Source: Accumulibacter sp003538495
GTDB lineage: Bacteria > Pseudomonadota > Gammaproteobacteria > Burkholderiales > Rhodocyclaceae
Reading direction: 5' to 3'
Length of the DNA stretch: 64,000 bases
NCBI RefSeq assembly: GCF_029255145.1
Contig: NZ_JAPUVQ010000044.1
Span: 1 to 64,000, forward strand
The notes below the pieces were generated by a model that saw only the letters and a list, made by a program, of their open reading frames with translations, had not been told where the DNA came from and searched no databases. A program made the translations under genes and the position numbers. This document shows, in pieces, positions 43,920 through 53,420 of this stretch; the first letter of the stretch is position 1, and each line of letters begins with the position of its first letter.

Positions 43920-45050
43920 ATGCGTAGGCTCGTGATGATTCTGGCAGCGACGGCCTTGCTGGCGGGCTGCGGCAAGAAGGAGGCAGCACCCGAGGTGAGG
44001 CCCCCGGCCGAGGTGACGGTGATGACGGTCACCCCGCGCGACACGCCGGTCAGCTACGAGTACGTCGGCCAGACGCAAAGCTCACATCAGGTGCAGATCC
44101 GAGCGCGCGTCAACGGCTTCCTCGATCAGCGCATCTACACCGAAGGCGCGATGGTCAAGGCCGGCGACGTGATGTTCCAGCAGGACAAGAAGCCGTTTCA
44201 GGCGCAGCTGGAAGTCGCGCGGGGCGGCCTGGCGGAGCAGCAGGCGCGCCTGCAGACGGCGAACGACAATCTCGCGCAGGTCAAGCCGCTGGCGGCGCTC
44301 AATGCGTTGAGCGTCAAGGATCTCGACGACGCGACCGGGCAGCAGCAGGCAGCGGCCGCGGCCGTACAGTCGGCAAAGGCCACCGTCGTGCAGGCGCAGC
44401 TCAATCTCGGCTACACGACGATCACCACGCCGGTGACCGGACTCTCCAGCTTCGCGCGCGTGCAGGACGGCGCCTACGTCAACGCCGAGAACAGCCTGCT
44501 CACCTACGTCGAGCAGATCGATCCGATCTGGGTGAATTTCACCCTGTCCGAGAACGACCTGCTCGCATTGCGCACCGAGCAGGCGGCGGGCGCGCTCAGG
44601 CTGCCTCCGAAGGACGAGTACACGGTCGAGCTGGTGCTGGCCGACGGCTCTATCTTCCCGCAAAAGGGCAAGATCACTTTCGCGAATGCCAGCTTCAACT
44701 CGCAGACCGGCACCTTCCTGCTGCGCGCAACGTTGCCCAATCCGTCGGGCGAGCTGCGGCCGGGGCAGTTCGTCCGGGTGCGGGTGTCGGGCGCCGTGCG
44801 CATCAACGCGATCAGGGTGCCGCAGCAGGCCGTGCTGCAGGGCGCGAAAGGGCATTTCGTCGTGGTGATCGACAAGGAGAGCAAGGCGGAGATCCGCGGT
44901 GTGCAGGTGGGGCAGTGGTACGGCGACGAGTGGTTCATCACCGCCGGCTTGAAGCCCGGCGACGTGGTCGCGACCGACGGCGTCGTGCGCCTTACGCCCG
45001 GCGCGCCGGTGAAGATCGTCCCGCCCGCGGCGCCGGCCGCCAGGCAGTAA
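43920..45050 (+). CDS. RND efflux periplasmic adaptor (AcrA/MexA type)
   Basis: A 376-residue membrane-fusion protein. The lipoprotein signal ends LLAGC with Cys17. The order is a barrel-sandwich/lipoyl region (VQIRARVNGFLDQRIYTEGAMVKAG), an alpha hairpin, then NLGYTTITTPVTGLSSFARVQDG and a beta-barrel and membrane-proximal part with LRPGQFVRVRVSG. It links the inner-membrane pump to the outer-membrane channel. The pump gene starts 19 bases downstream. No regulator of the TetR kind is beside it. TTGGAGG lies before the ATG. Confidence 0.92.
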   Translation: MRRLVMILAATALLAGCGKKEAAPEVRPPAEVTVMTVTPRDTPVSYEYVGQTQSSHQVQIRARVNGFLDQRIYTEGAMVKAGDVMFQQDKKPFQAQLEVARGGLAEQQARLQTANDNLAQVKPLAALNALSVKDLDDATGQQQAAAAAVQSAKATVVQAQLNLGYTTITTPVTGLSSFARVQDGAYVNAENSLLTYVEQIDPIWVNFTLSENDLLALRTEQAAGALRLPPKDEYTVELVLADGSIFPQKGKITFANASFNSQTGTFLLRATLPNPSGELRPGQFVRVRVSGAVRINAIRVPQQAVLQGAKGHFVVVIDKESKAEIRGVQVGQWYGDEWFITAGLKPGDVVATDGVVRLTPGAPVKIVPPAAPAARQ

Positions 45051-45069
45051 GCACCGGAGCCCGCGCCCA

Positions 45070-48000
45070 ATGTTCTCCCATTTCTTTATCGACCGCCCGA
45101 TCTTCTCGGCGGTCATCGCGCTGATCATCTCGGTCGTCGGCGTGGTGGCGATGGTGAAGCTGCCGATCGCCCAGTACCCGCAGGTAACGCCGATCCAGAT
45201 CCAGGTGACGGCCACCTACCCCGGCGCCAATGCCACGCTCGTCGCGCAGAACGTCGGCGCGCCGATCGAGCAGCAGGTCAACGGCGCCAACAACATGATC
45301 TACATGTCGTCGACCAACTCGTCCACCGGCAACTACACGCTGACGGTCTATTTCACCATCGACACGGACCCGGCGCTGGCGCAGGTGGACGTGCAGAACC
45401 GCGTCAGCCAGGCGATGGCACAGCTGCCGCAGTCGGTGCAGGCGCAGGGCGTCGACGTACAGCAGAAGACCTCGACCTTCCTGATGGTGCTGGCGTTCTA
45501 CTCGCCCGACGGGCGCTACGACGCGGACTTCATCTCCAATTACACCAACGTCCAGATCCTCGGGACGATCAACCGCATCAACGGCGCCAACCAGGCGTCG
45601 ATCTTCGGGGTTCCCGAGTACGCGATGCGCGTCTGGCTGAAGCCCGACCGGATGGCGCAGCTCGGCATCGGGACGAGCGAGATCGCCAACGCGATCAAGA
45701 ACCAGAACCAGCAGTTCGCGGTCGGCCGGATCGGCGCGCCGCCGACGCCGTATCCGGTGAAGCAGACGTTCCCGGTCACCACCAGCACCATCACCGAGCC
45801 GTCGCAGTTCGACAACATGATCCTGCGCAGCCAGAACGCCGACGCCGCGCTGGTGCGGGTGAAGGACGTTGGCTACACCAACCTCGGCGCGCAGAGCTAC
45901 TCGCTGCGCACCAGCTACCAGGACAAGCCGGCGACGCTGATCGCGGTCTACCAGCAGCCCGGCGCCAACGCGCTGCAGGTCTCCAAGGAAGTGCGCGCCA
46001 CGCTCAAGGAGCTGCAGAAGAGCTTCCCGGACGGCCTCGACTACGCGGTCGCGCTCGACACCACCTTGTTCGTGCAGGCGTCGATCGACGAGGTGGTGAA
46101 GACCTTCTTCGAGGCCGTGGTGCTGGTGGTGCTGGTGGTGTTCATCTTCCTGCACAGCCTGCGCCTGACGATCATCCCGACGCTGGCGGTGCCGGTGTCG
46201 ATCCTCGGCGCGCTGGTGGGGATGCTGGTGTTCGGCTTCTCGATCAACATGCTGACGCTGTTCGGCATGATCCTCGCCATCGGCCTGGTCGTCGACGACG
46301 CGATCGTGGTGGTGGAGAACACCGAGCGCAATATGGTCCAGTTCGGCCTGTCGCCGCGCGACGCGGCGAAGCGCGCGATGGACGAGGTGTCGGGCCCGGT
46401 GATCGCGGTGGTGCTGGTGCTGAACGCGGTGTTCATCCCGGTGGCGTTCCTGGGCGGCATCACGGGCGCGCTCTACAAGCAGTTCGCCGTGACCATCGCC
46501 ATTTCCGTGGTGTTCTCGGGCCTGGTCGCGCTGACGCTGTCGCCGGCGCTGGCGGCGATCCTGATCAAGGCCAAGCACGGGCAGAAGAAAGGCTTCTTCA
46601 AGTGGTTCGACGACAGCTTCGAGCGGATCACCAACGGCTACGTGAGCGGCGTCAAGTGGATCACGCGCCACTACCTGATCGGTCTCGCCGTGTTCGTCGC
46701 CGTGGTTGCGGGCACGGTGTTCATGTTCAGGCTGCTGCCCACCGCGTTCGTGCCGCAGGAGGACCAGGGCTACATCTTCGTCGCGTATTTCCTGCCCGAC
46801 TCGGCGAGCCTCGACCGCACGGGCAACGTCGGCAGCGCTGCCGCGGCGATGGTGCGCAAGCACGAGGCGGTGGCCAACGTCTCGCAGGTCGACGGCTACA
46901 GCCTGATCGACTCGCAGATGAAGACCAACTTTGGCGTGCTGTTCGTGGCGCTGAAGGATTACGAGGAGCGCAAGACGCCCGCCCTTTCGGCCGACGCGCT
47001 GATCGCCGACCTGCGGCGAGAGTTCGGCGCCATCCAGGGCGGCCTGGTGGTGCCAGTGAACCCGCCGGCCATCCCCGGCCTGGGCGTCACCGCCGGCTTC
47101 CAGATGTGGATCGAACAAAAGGGCGCGGGCAACTACCAGCAGCTCTCCGACGTCGCCGAGAAGATCATCGCCAAGGCGCGCACCCGGAAGGAGCTGACGG
47201 GGGTGAGCACCACCATCCGGGCCGACGGCCAGCAGCTGCTCGCCGACGTCGACCGCGAGAAGGCCGAAGTGCTCGGTGTGGCCGTGCAGGACGCCTACAA
47301 CACGCTGCAGACCATGTTCGGGTCGCTCTACGTGAGCCAGTTCCCGAAGGACTCGCGGCTCTACCAGGTGGTGCTGCAGGCCGAGCCCAAGTATCGGATG
47401 ACGCCGGAGGACATCGGCCGCTTCTACGTCAAGAACCGCCAGGGCGACATGGTGCCGCTGTCTGCGCTGGTCACCACGCGCTTCGTCACCGGCCCCGACC
47501 TCGTCACCCGCTTCAACAACTATCCGGCGATCGCGATCAACGGCTCGCCGGCACCGGGTGTGAGCTCCGGCGAGGCGCTGGCCGCGATCCGCGAGGTCGC
47601 GGCGGAAATCATGCCCAACGGTTACGGCTACGAATGGGCGGGTGAAGCGCGCGAGGAGGTTTCGTCGGGCTCCACGTCGGCCATCGCGTTCGTCTTCGGC
47701 CTGCTGTTCGTGTTCATGATCCTGGCGGCGCAGTACGAAAGCTGGTCGCTGCCCATCGGCGTGATGATGGCGGTGCCGTTCGCCATTCTGGGCGCGCTCG
47801 CCGCGATCGCACTGCGCGGCATTCCCAACGACCTCTACTTCCAGATCGGCCTGTTGACGCTGATCGGCCTCGCCGCCAAGAACGCGATCCTGATCGTCGA
47901 GTTCGCGGTGGAGATGAACCGCAAGGAAGGCAAGCCGTTCTTCGACGCGGCGGTCGAGGCGGCGCGGCTGCGCCTGCGGCCGATCATCATGACCTCGTTC

Positions 48001-48264
48001 GCTTTCGTGCTGGGTACCGTTCCGCTGGCGATTGCCACCGGCGCCTCGGCCAACAGCCGGCATTCGATCGGTACCGGCGTCATCGGCGGGACGCTGGCGG
48101 CGACGATCATCGCGATCTTCTTCATCCCGATGTTCTACTGGCTGCTGGAAACGGTGAGCGCGAAGCTCTTCAGCGGCGCGCAGAGCCAGGCGATCGACAC
48201 CGGCGAGAAGACGCCGGATGATGGCGCCGCCGTCGCGCCCACCGCACCGCGCGGGGGCGAATAG
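45070..48264 (+). CDS. RND multidrug efflux permease (AcrB/MexB type)
   Basis: A 1064-residue inner-membrane proton antiporter. The start FSHFFIDRPIFSAVIALIISV is typical of the hydrophobe/amphiphile efflux-1 family. Twelve helices and two large periplasmic loops can be read. The proton relay is intact: an Asp pair in GLVVDDAIVVVEN and the Lys in GLAAKNAILIVEFA. Family motif FLGGITGALYKQFAVT is present. Substrates are not predictable but include drugs, dyes or solvents in relatives. A slightly extended tail (DTGEKTPDDGAAVAPTAP) follows the last helix. Its stop is separated from the outer-membrane factor ATG by a single base. Confidence 0.95.
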   Translation: MFSHFFIDRPIFSAVIALIISVVGVVAMVKLPIAQYPQVTPIQIQVTATYPGANATLVAQNVGAPIEQQVNGANNMIYMSSTNSSTGNYTLTVYFTIDTDPALAQVDVQNRVSQAMAQLPQSVQAQGVDVQQKTSTFLMVLAFYSPDGRYDADFISNYTNVQILGTINRINGANQASIFGVPEYAMRVWLKPDRMAQLGIGTSEIANAIKNQNQQFAVGRIGAPPTPYPVKQTFPVTTSTITEPSQFDNMILRSQNADAALVRVKDVGYTNLGAQSYSLRTSYQDKPATLIAVYQQPGANALQVSKEVRATLKELQKSFPDGLDYAVALDTTLFVQASIDEVVKTFFEAVVLVVLVVFIFLHSLRLTIIPTLAVPVSILGALVGMLVFGFSINMLTLFGMILAIGLVVDDAIVVVENTERNMVQFGLSPRDAAKRAMDEVSGPVIAVVLVLNAVFIPVAFLGGITGALYKQFAVTIAISVVFSGLVALTLSPALAAILIKAKHGQKKGFFKWFDDSFERITNGYVSGVKWITRHYLIGLAVFVAVVAGTVFMFRLLPTAFVPQEDQGYIFVAYFLPDSASLDRTGNVGSAAAAMVRKHEAVANVSQVDGYSLIDSQMKTNFGVLFVALKDYEERKTPALSADALIADLRREFGAIQGGLVVPVNPPAIPGLGVTAGFQMWIEQKGAGNYQQLSDVAEKIIAKARTRKELTGVSTTIRADGQQLLADVDREKAEVLGVAVQDAYNTLQTMFGSLYVSQFPKDSRLYQVVLQAEPKYRMTPEDIGRFYVKNRQGDMVPLSALVTTRFVTGPDLVTRFNNYPAIAINGSPAPGVSSGEALAAIREVAAEIMPNGYGYEWAGEAREEVSSGSTSAIAFVFGLLFVFMILAAQYESWSLPIGVMMAVPFAILGALAAIALRGIPNDLYFQIGLLTLIGLAAKNAILIVEFAVEMNRKEGKPFFDAAVEAARLRLRPIIMTSFAFVLGTVPLAIATGASANSRHSIGTGVIGGTLAATIIAIFFIPMFYWLLETVSAKLFSGAQSQAIDTGEKTPDDGAAVAPTAPRGGE

Positions 48265-48265
48265 G

Positions 48266-49744
48266 ATGAAACGGCCCCCGAGCTCCGCCCCGCTCGCCGC
48301 CGCCCATGGGGGCGGGATACGCCGCCGCGCAGCGGTAGGTGCGATCGCCTGCAGCCTCATCGCCGGCTGCATGATTGGCCCCGACTACCGCCGGCCGGAA
48401 ATCGCCGCTCCGGGTGCTTACCTGTACGAGCCGAAGCAGACCGCGGCGACCGCGAACGTCGAGTTCTGGAAGCAATTCGACGACCCCGTGCTGGATGCCC
48501 TGATCGCCGAAGCGCTCGCCAACAACAAGAACGTCAAGATCGCCGCCGCCAACGTCGAGCAGGCGGCGGGCGTCCTGACCAGCACGCGCTCGCCGCTCTT
48601 TCCGCAGCTCAACTATCAGGGGAGCGCGGCGCGCGAGCGCTTCTCGCAGGGTGGCCTCGACAAGCTGCCTGCCGGCATTTCCAACCCGACCAACGCCTAC
48701 CAGCTGCTCGCCGGGGCGAGCTGGGAGATCGACCTGTGGGGGCGCGTGCGCCGCCTGACCGAGTCGGCGCAGGCCAGCCTGCTGGCCAGCGACGAGGCGC
48801 GACGCGGCGTGATCCTGAGCCTGGTGGCGTCGGTCGCGAGCGGCTACCTGCAGCTGCGCGGCCTCGACGAGCAGCTCGTCATGGCGCAGCGCACGCTCGC
48901 AAGCTACGCCGAGTCGCTGCGGCTGATGGAGCTCAAGTTCAGGTATGGTCGCGTCTCGCAGATGAACGTCGAGCAGGCGAAGGCGCGCTACCAGACCGCC
49001 GCGGCGCAGCTGCCGCGGATCCGGCGCGACATCGCCCTGACCGAGGATGCGCTGTCGGTCCTGCTCGGCAACTCGCCCGGCCGCATCCCGCGCGGCAAGG
49101 GAATCTTCGCGCTGACGCTGCCGCCGGTTCCGCCGGGAGTTCCCTCGGAGCTGCTCGAGCGCCGCCCCGACCTGCTGCAGGCGGAGCAGCAACTGATCGC
49201 GGCCAACGCGCTGATCGGCGCGGCCAAGGCCCAGTACTTTCCGACCATTTCACTGACCGGCGCGCTCGGCACCGCAAGCACCGACCTCTCCAATCTGTTC
49301 ACGGGCCCGGCGCGGGCGTGGAGCTACGCCGGCGCGCTGGCGGGGCCGATCTTCACCGGCGGCGCGATCGCCGGCCAGGTCGCGCAGGCGGAGGCGGCGC
49401 AGCAGGCCGCGCTGCTGTCCTACGAGCTCGCCATTCAGAGCGCCTTCGCCGACGTCGACAACGCGCTGATCTCGCGCGAGACGCTCATCGATCAGGTCGC
49501 GGCACAGGCGCAGCTGGTCGATGCGCTGCGCGGCTACTCGCGGCTCGCGCAACTGCTGTTCGACGGCGGGCGCGCGCCATACTCGACCGTGCTGCAGGCG
49601 GAGGAGCAGCTCTTCCCGGCCGAGCTCGACTGGGCCGCCGCACAGGCGCAGCTGTGCGTTTCGCTGGTCAACATCTACAAGGCGATGGGCGGCGGCTGGG
49701 TAACGGCCGCCGATAAACTGACCGCGAAGCCGCCGTCCAATTGA
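48266..49744 (+). CDS. RND outer-membrane efflux channel (OprM/NodT type)
   Basis: A 492-residue outer-membrane factor. A long basic leader precedes the lipobox LIAGC with Cys35. The mature protein has the two repeats of the OEP family: CMIGPDYRRPEI at its start, DDPVLDALIAEALANN and AANVEQAAGVL, then LLERRPDLLQAEQQLIAANALIGAA in the second half. It would form the trimeric tunnel for the pump encoded upstream. The ATG at 48266 directly follows the pump stop; the open frame further upstream lies inside the pump gene. Confidence 0.93.
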   Translation: MKRPPSSAPLAAAHGGGIRRRAAVGAIACSLIAGCMIGPDYRRPEIAAPGAYLYEPKQTAATANVEFWKQFDDPVLDALIAEALANNKNVKIAAANVEQAAGVLTSTRSPLFPQLNYQGSAARERFSQGGLDKLPAGISNPTNAYQLLAGASWEIDLWGRVRRLTESAQASLLASDEARRGVILSLVASVASGYLQLRGLDEQLVMAQRTLASYAESLRLMELKFRYGRVSQMNVEQAKARYQTAAAQLPRIRRDIALTEDALSVLLGNSPGRIPRGKGIFALTLPPVPPGVPSELLERRPDLLQAEQQLIAANALIGAAKAQYFPTISLTGALGTASTDLSNLFTGPARAWSYAGALAGPIFTGGAIAGQVAQAEAAQQAALLSYELAIQSAFADVDNALISRETLIDQVAAQAQLVDALRGYSRLAQLLFDGGRAPYSTVLQAEEQLFPAELDWAAAQAQLCVSLVNIYKAMGGGWVTAADKLTAKPPSN

Positions 49745-49750
49745 GCACCA

Positions 49751-50554
49751 ATGACCATCTATCGCGTCAACGAGAGCCGGTCGGGCCAGCGGCACCTGCA
49801 GGAGTGGCGTCGTCGGGCGCTGCACACGCTGGGTCAGCTGCTGTTGGCGACGCTGGCGATTGCCATTGGGCTGATAGTTCTGGATTCCTCGGGCCTGTCG
49901 CTGGAAAAAAGGTTTTTTGCTGGGATGTGGAACGCGGCCAACCTGGTTACGACAGTCGGAGACTTCTCTGCCTTCAACGAGCAGCAAAAGGTGTTCATGC
50001 TGGTGGCGATGTTCATGTCCGTGATCATCGGCGGCTACGCAATCTCGCAGCTTACCGGCCTGCTTTCGAGCGATGCCGCTTTGGCGGCGCGTGAGAACAG
50101 AACCATGAAACGCATCCTCGACGGTCTGGCAAACCACGTTGTCGTCATCGGCTTCAGTCCGCTGGGGCGGCTGGTTGCCGGCCGCATGCGAGCTGCCGGC
50201 GATCAGGTGATCATTGTCGAGAAACTGGACGATCTGTCGGCGCAGGCCTCCGAACTCGATTATCTGGTGGTTCAGGATGACGCCGGGCTGGATGACGACG
50301 TCCTGAAACGGGCGGGCGCGGACAAGGCGAGGGCGTTGGTGGTCATGACCGAAGATCAGGATCGCAAGCTGGCCATCACGCTGATGGCGCACGCCCTCAA
50401 CCCCAGGCTGCACATCGTTGCGACCGGCCAGAACAGTCAACGCGGCGCACTACTGGAGCGGGCGGGCGCATCGGAGGTGGTGATCGCCGATGATCTCGTC
50501 GCCGCGGAACTTGTCGCCCGGCTGGGCGGCAAGGCCGGGCCCGATCGCCAATGA
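49751..50554 (+). CDS. Two-TM RCK channel-like protein with shortened filter
   Basis: A 267-residue protein. Two helices (about 28-47 and 80-103) flank a pore loop, and an RCK/TrkA-N domain begins near 128 (HVVVIGFSPLGRLVAGRM) with the dinucleotide-binding fold and an Asp/Glu at strand 2 (VIIVEKLDD). In potassium channels the filter reads T-V-G-Y-G-D; here it is TTVGDFS (residues 67-73), with the two residues Y-G missing. Potassium selectivity is therefore doubtful, although the gating domain is complete. It starts 6 bases after the efflux channel gene, so it belongs to the RND transcript, an unusual partnership. No clear ribosome site, which fits translational coupling. Confidence 0.8.
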   Translation: MTIYRVNESRSGQRHLQEWRRRALHTLGQLLLATLAIAIGLIVLDSSGLSLEKRFFAGMWNAANLVTTVGDFSAFNEQQKVFMLVAMFMSVIIGGYAISQLTGLLSSDAALAARENRTMKRILDGLANHVVVIGFSPLGRLVAGRMRAAGDQVIIVEKLDDLSAQASELDYLVVQDDAGLDDDVLKRAGADKARALVVMTEDQDRKLAITLMAHALNPRLHIVATGQNSQRGALLERAGASEVVIADDLVAAELVARLGGKAGPDRQ

Positions 50555-50796
50555 AAAATGAATGGTCATGAACGAACCGCAGGATGAAATTCCCTCGGTT
50601 TAATGCCATCCTTCCCCTTGATCACTCCCGGCTGCCGGGGGATATTGCAGCTGTCACCACCCTCAGTGCAATCGCATGAGTGCCGATGTCGTAAAGCTGC
50701 GAAAATCAAACGCGCCGCGCAGCGGGCTTGTCCTCGTCCAGCGTGCTACATTAATCCATCGATGCCGTTTTCCACTTCTTGACCCAGGAGGACCGT

Positions 50797-53385
50797 ATGG
50801 CCGACCTCACCGAGCAGTCAGACACTCCCGCCGCCAGCGGACCGGATCTCGAGAAAATCCCGGTCGAGCAGGTGCTGGCGGCGCTCGCCGTCAAACCCGA
50901 GCAGGGTCTCAGCACGACCGAAGCGCAGCAGCGCGTCGCCAAGTACGGCCCGAACGCGATCATCGTCAAGGAAAAGAGCCTGGGCGAGCAGATTCTTGGC
51001 TACTTCACCGGCTCGATGGCCTACGTCATCGAGGCGGCGGCACTGGTCTCCGCGCTGCTCGGCCATTGGGACGACTTCGTGATCATCGGCTCCCTGCTGC
51101 TGTTCAACGCAGCGCTCGAATTCTGGCAGGACCGCAAGGCGTCGAACGCACTGGCTGCCCTGAAGGCCGGCCTGGCACCCGAGGCGACGGTCCTGCGCGA
51201 CGGCCAGTGGAGCACGGTGCAGGCGTCGACACTGGTCCCCGGCGATATCGTCAAGATCCGCCTGGGCGTGATCGTGCCCGCGGACCTGCGCTTGACCGGT
51301 GGTGACTTCGCCTCGATCGACCAGGCGGCGCTCACCGGCGAGTCGCTCCCGGCCAGGAAGAAGGTCGGTGACGAGGCTTACTCGGGCAGCGTCGTCAAGC
51401 AGGGCGAGATGGAAGCGGTGGTCATCGCCACCGGCACCAATACCTTCTTCGGCCGTACCGCCAAGCTCGTCTCCGGCGCCGGCGCGGTCAGCCACGCCCA
51501 GAAGGCGATGTTCCAGATCAGCAACTTCCTGATCGTCGTTGCCGTCTGCCTGACGCTGGTCCTGGTCGCCGTCAAGGTCTATCACGACATCGTGATCGCC
51601 AAGGACTGGAACCTCGCCGACGCCCTCGGCATCCTGCAGTTCGTGCTGGTGCTGATGGTCGCCTCGATCCCGGTGGCGATGCCGGCGGTGTTCTCGATCA
51701 CCATGGCGCTCGGCGCACTGGCGCTGTCGAAACAGCAGGCGATCGTCTCCAAGCTGTCGGCGATCGAGGAAATGGCCGGCGTCGACATCCTCTGCTCGGA
51801 CAAGACCGGCACCCTGACCAAGAATCAGCTGAGCCTCAGCGAACCCATGCTTTTCGCCGCCACCGATCCGCAGGACTGCATCCTGGCGGCGGCGCTGGCG
51901 TCCAAGCTCGAGGACAAGGACGCCATCGATACCGCGGTGATTACCGCGCTCAAGGACCAGAGCGTCCTCAAGGGCTGGACCCTGACCAAGTTCGTGGCCT
52001 TCGATCCGGTCACCAAGCGCACCGAGGCGACGGTCACCGACGCCAGCGGCAAGTCGTTCATGGTCGCCAAGGGCGCCCCGCAAGCGATCGTCGATCTTGC
52101 CCAGGCGCCTGCGGAGATCGCGCAGAAGGTCAAGGACGCGGTCGACAGGCTGGCATCGCAGGGGGCCCGGGCATTGGGCGTCGCGCGCTCGGCAGACGGC
52201 GGCGCGAGCTGGTCGTTCCTCGGCATCCTGCCGATGTTCGATCCGCCACGCGATGACTCAAAGGACACCATCGACAGGGCGGCGGAGAAGGGGGTGCGGG
52301 TGATGATGATCACCGGCGACGACACCGCCATCGCCATCGAGACGGCGCGCCAACTCGGCATGGGCACGAACATCATCGCGGCTGCGGATGCCTTCCCCAA
52401 GGACATGGACCCCGATAACGTGCCGCCGGCGATCATCGACGGGATCGAGCGCGCCGACGGTTTCGCGCGCGTCTTCCCCGAGCACAAGTACGCCATCGTC
52501 AAGGCGCTGCAGTCGCGCGGCCACCTAGTGGCGATGACCGGCGACGGCGTCAATGACGCGCCGGCATTGAAGCAGGCCGATTGTGGCACCGCCGTTTCGG
52601 GCGCCACCGACGCCGCCCGCGGCGCTGCGGCGCTGATCCTCACCGCCCCCGGCCTGTCGGTGATCAACGGCGCCATCGACGAGGCGCGCCGCATCTTCGG
52701 CCGCATCAACAGCTACCTGATCTACCGCATCGCCTTGACCATCGACATCATGTTCGTCGTTGTCCTGTCGTCGATCTTCCTCGGTTTCTCGCCGCTGACC
52801 GCGATCATGATCGTCGTCATGTCACTGCTCGACGACCTGCCGATGATGACCATCGCCTACGACAACACGCCGGTGAGTCCGCGGCCGGTCCGCTGGGACC
52901 TGCCGCGGATCTTTGGCCTGGCCACCGTTCTTGGCGTCTTCTCGGTGGCCGAGTCGTTCGGCCTGCTGCTGTTCGGCATCAAGGCGCTGTCACTTCCGGA
53001 ACTGCAGGCGTATTTCGGGCTGGCGACACACGCGCAGCTGCAAACGATGATGTTCGTGCAACTGGTGGGGGGTGGCCAGGTGCTGCTGTTCATCACCCGC
53101 ACCGACGGCTGGTTCTTCAAGCCGCCATTTCCTGCCGCACCGCTGTTCTGGGCAATTGTCGCCACGCAGGTGGTTGCCGCGCTGATGTGTGGCTTCGGCT
53201 TGCTGGTGCCGGCGATTCCGTGGAAGCTGATCGGCTGGGTATGGGTCTACCTGATCGCCTGGCTGTTCATTCTCGGCGGCGTCCGCATGATCTACGACCG
53301 CTTCGCCAGCTACCGGACAGCGCGTCACATGAAGAGCGTCGAGCTGGTCAATCAGTCGCTGCAACCGCACGTTCCTGCTGCATAG
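50797..53385 (+). CDS. Plasma-membrane type proton P-type ATPase
   Basis: An 862-residue P-type ATPase of the type III (fungal/plant Pma1-like) class. TGE appears in ALTGESLPA, the phosphorylated Asp335 in CSDKTGTLTKNQ, and the hinge in MTGDGVNDAPALKQADCG. About ten helices can be read. Relatives export protons with ATP; a few bacterial ones are known in acidophiles and polyphosphate accumulators. AGGAGG lies before the ATG at 50797; a TTG six codons upstream is in frame. The PPK2 gene begins 35 bases downstream, so both are probably co-transcribed. Confidence 0.9.
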   Translation: MADLTEQSDTPAASGPDLEKIPVEQVLAALAVKPEQGLSTTEAQQRVAKYGPNAIIVKEKSLGEQILGYFTGSMAYVIEAAALVSALLGHWDDFVIIGSLLLFNAALEFWQDRKASNALAALKAGLAPEATVLRDGQWSTVQASTLVPGDIVKIRLGVIVPADLRLTGGDFASIDQAALTGESLPARKKVGDEAYSGSVVKQGEMEAVVIATGTNTFFGRTAKLVSGAGAVSHAQKAMFQISNFLIVVAVCLTLVLVAVKVYHDIVIAKDWNLADALGILQFVLVLMVASIPVAMPAVFSITMALGALALSKQQAIVSKLSAIEEMAGVDILCSDKTGTLTKNQLSLSEPMLFAATDPQDCILAAALASKLEDKDAIDTAVITALKDQSVLKGWTLTKFVAFDPVTKRTEATVTDASGKSFMVAKGAPQAIVDLAQAPAEIAQKVKDAVDRLASQGARALGVARSADGGASWSFLGILPMFDPPRDDSKDTIDRAAEKGVRVMMITGDDTAIAIETARQLGMGTNIIAAADAFPKDMDPDNVPPAIIDGIERADGFARVFPEHKYAIVKALQSRGHLVAMTGDGVNDAPALKQADCGTAVSGATDAARGAAALILTAPGLSVINGAIDEARRIFGRINSYLIYRIALTIDIMFVVVLSSIFLGFSPLTAIMIVVMSLLDDLPMMTIAYDNTPVSPRPVRWDLPRIFGLATVLGVFSVAESFGLLLFGIKALSLPELQAYFGLATHAQLQTMMFVQLVGGGQVLLFITRTDGWFFKPPFPAAPLFWAIVATQVVAALMCGFGLLVPAIPWKLIGWVWVYLIAWLFILGGVRMIYDRFASYRTARHMKSVELVNQSLQPHVPAA

Positions 53386-53420
53386 GCCAACACACGATAT
53401 TCACACGAGGAGCAACCACC

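Noticed and set aside
44992..48372. 1126-codon minus-strand open frame under the RND permease
   Set aside because: It is antisense to a textbook AcrB gene, is rich in Arg, Gln, His, Asp and Val, and has no domain character. It is a shadow of high GC.
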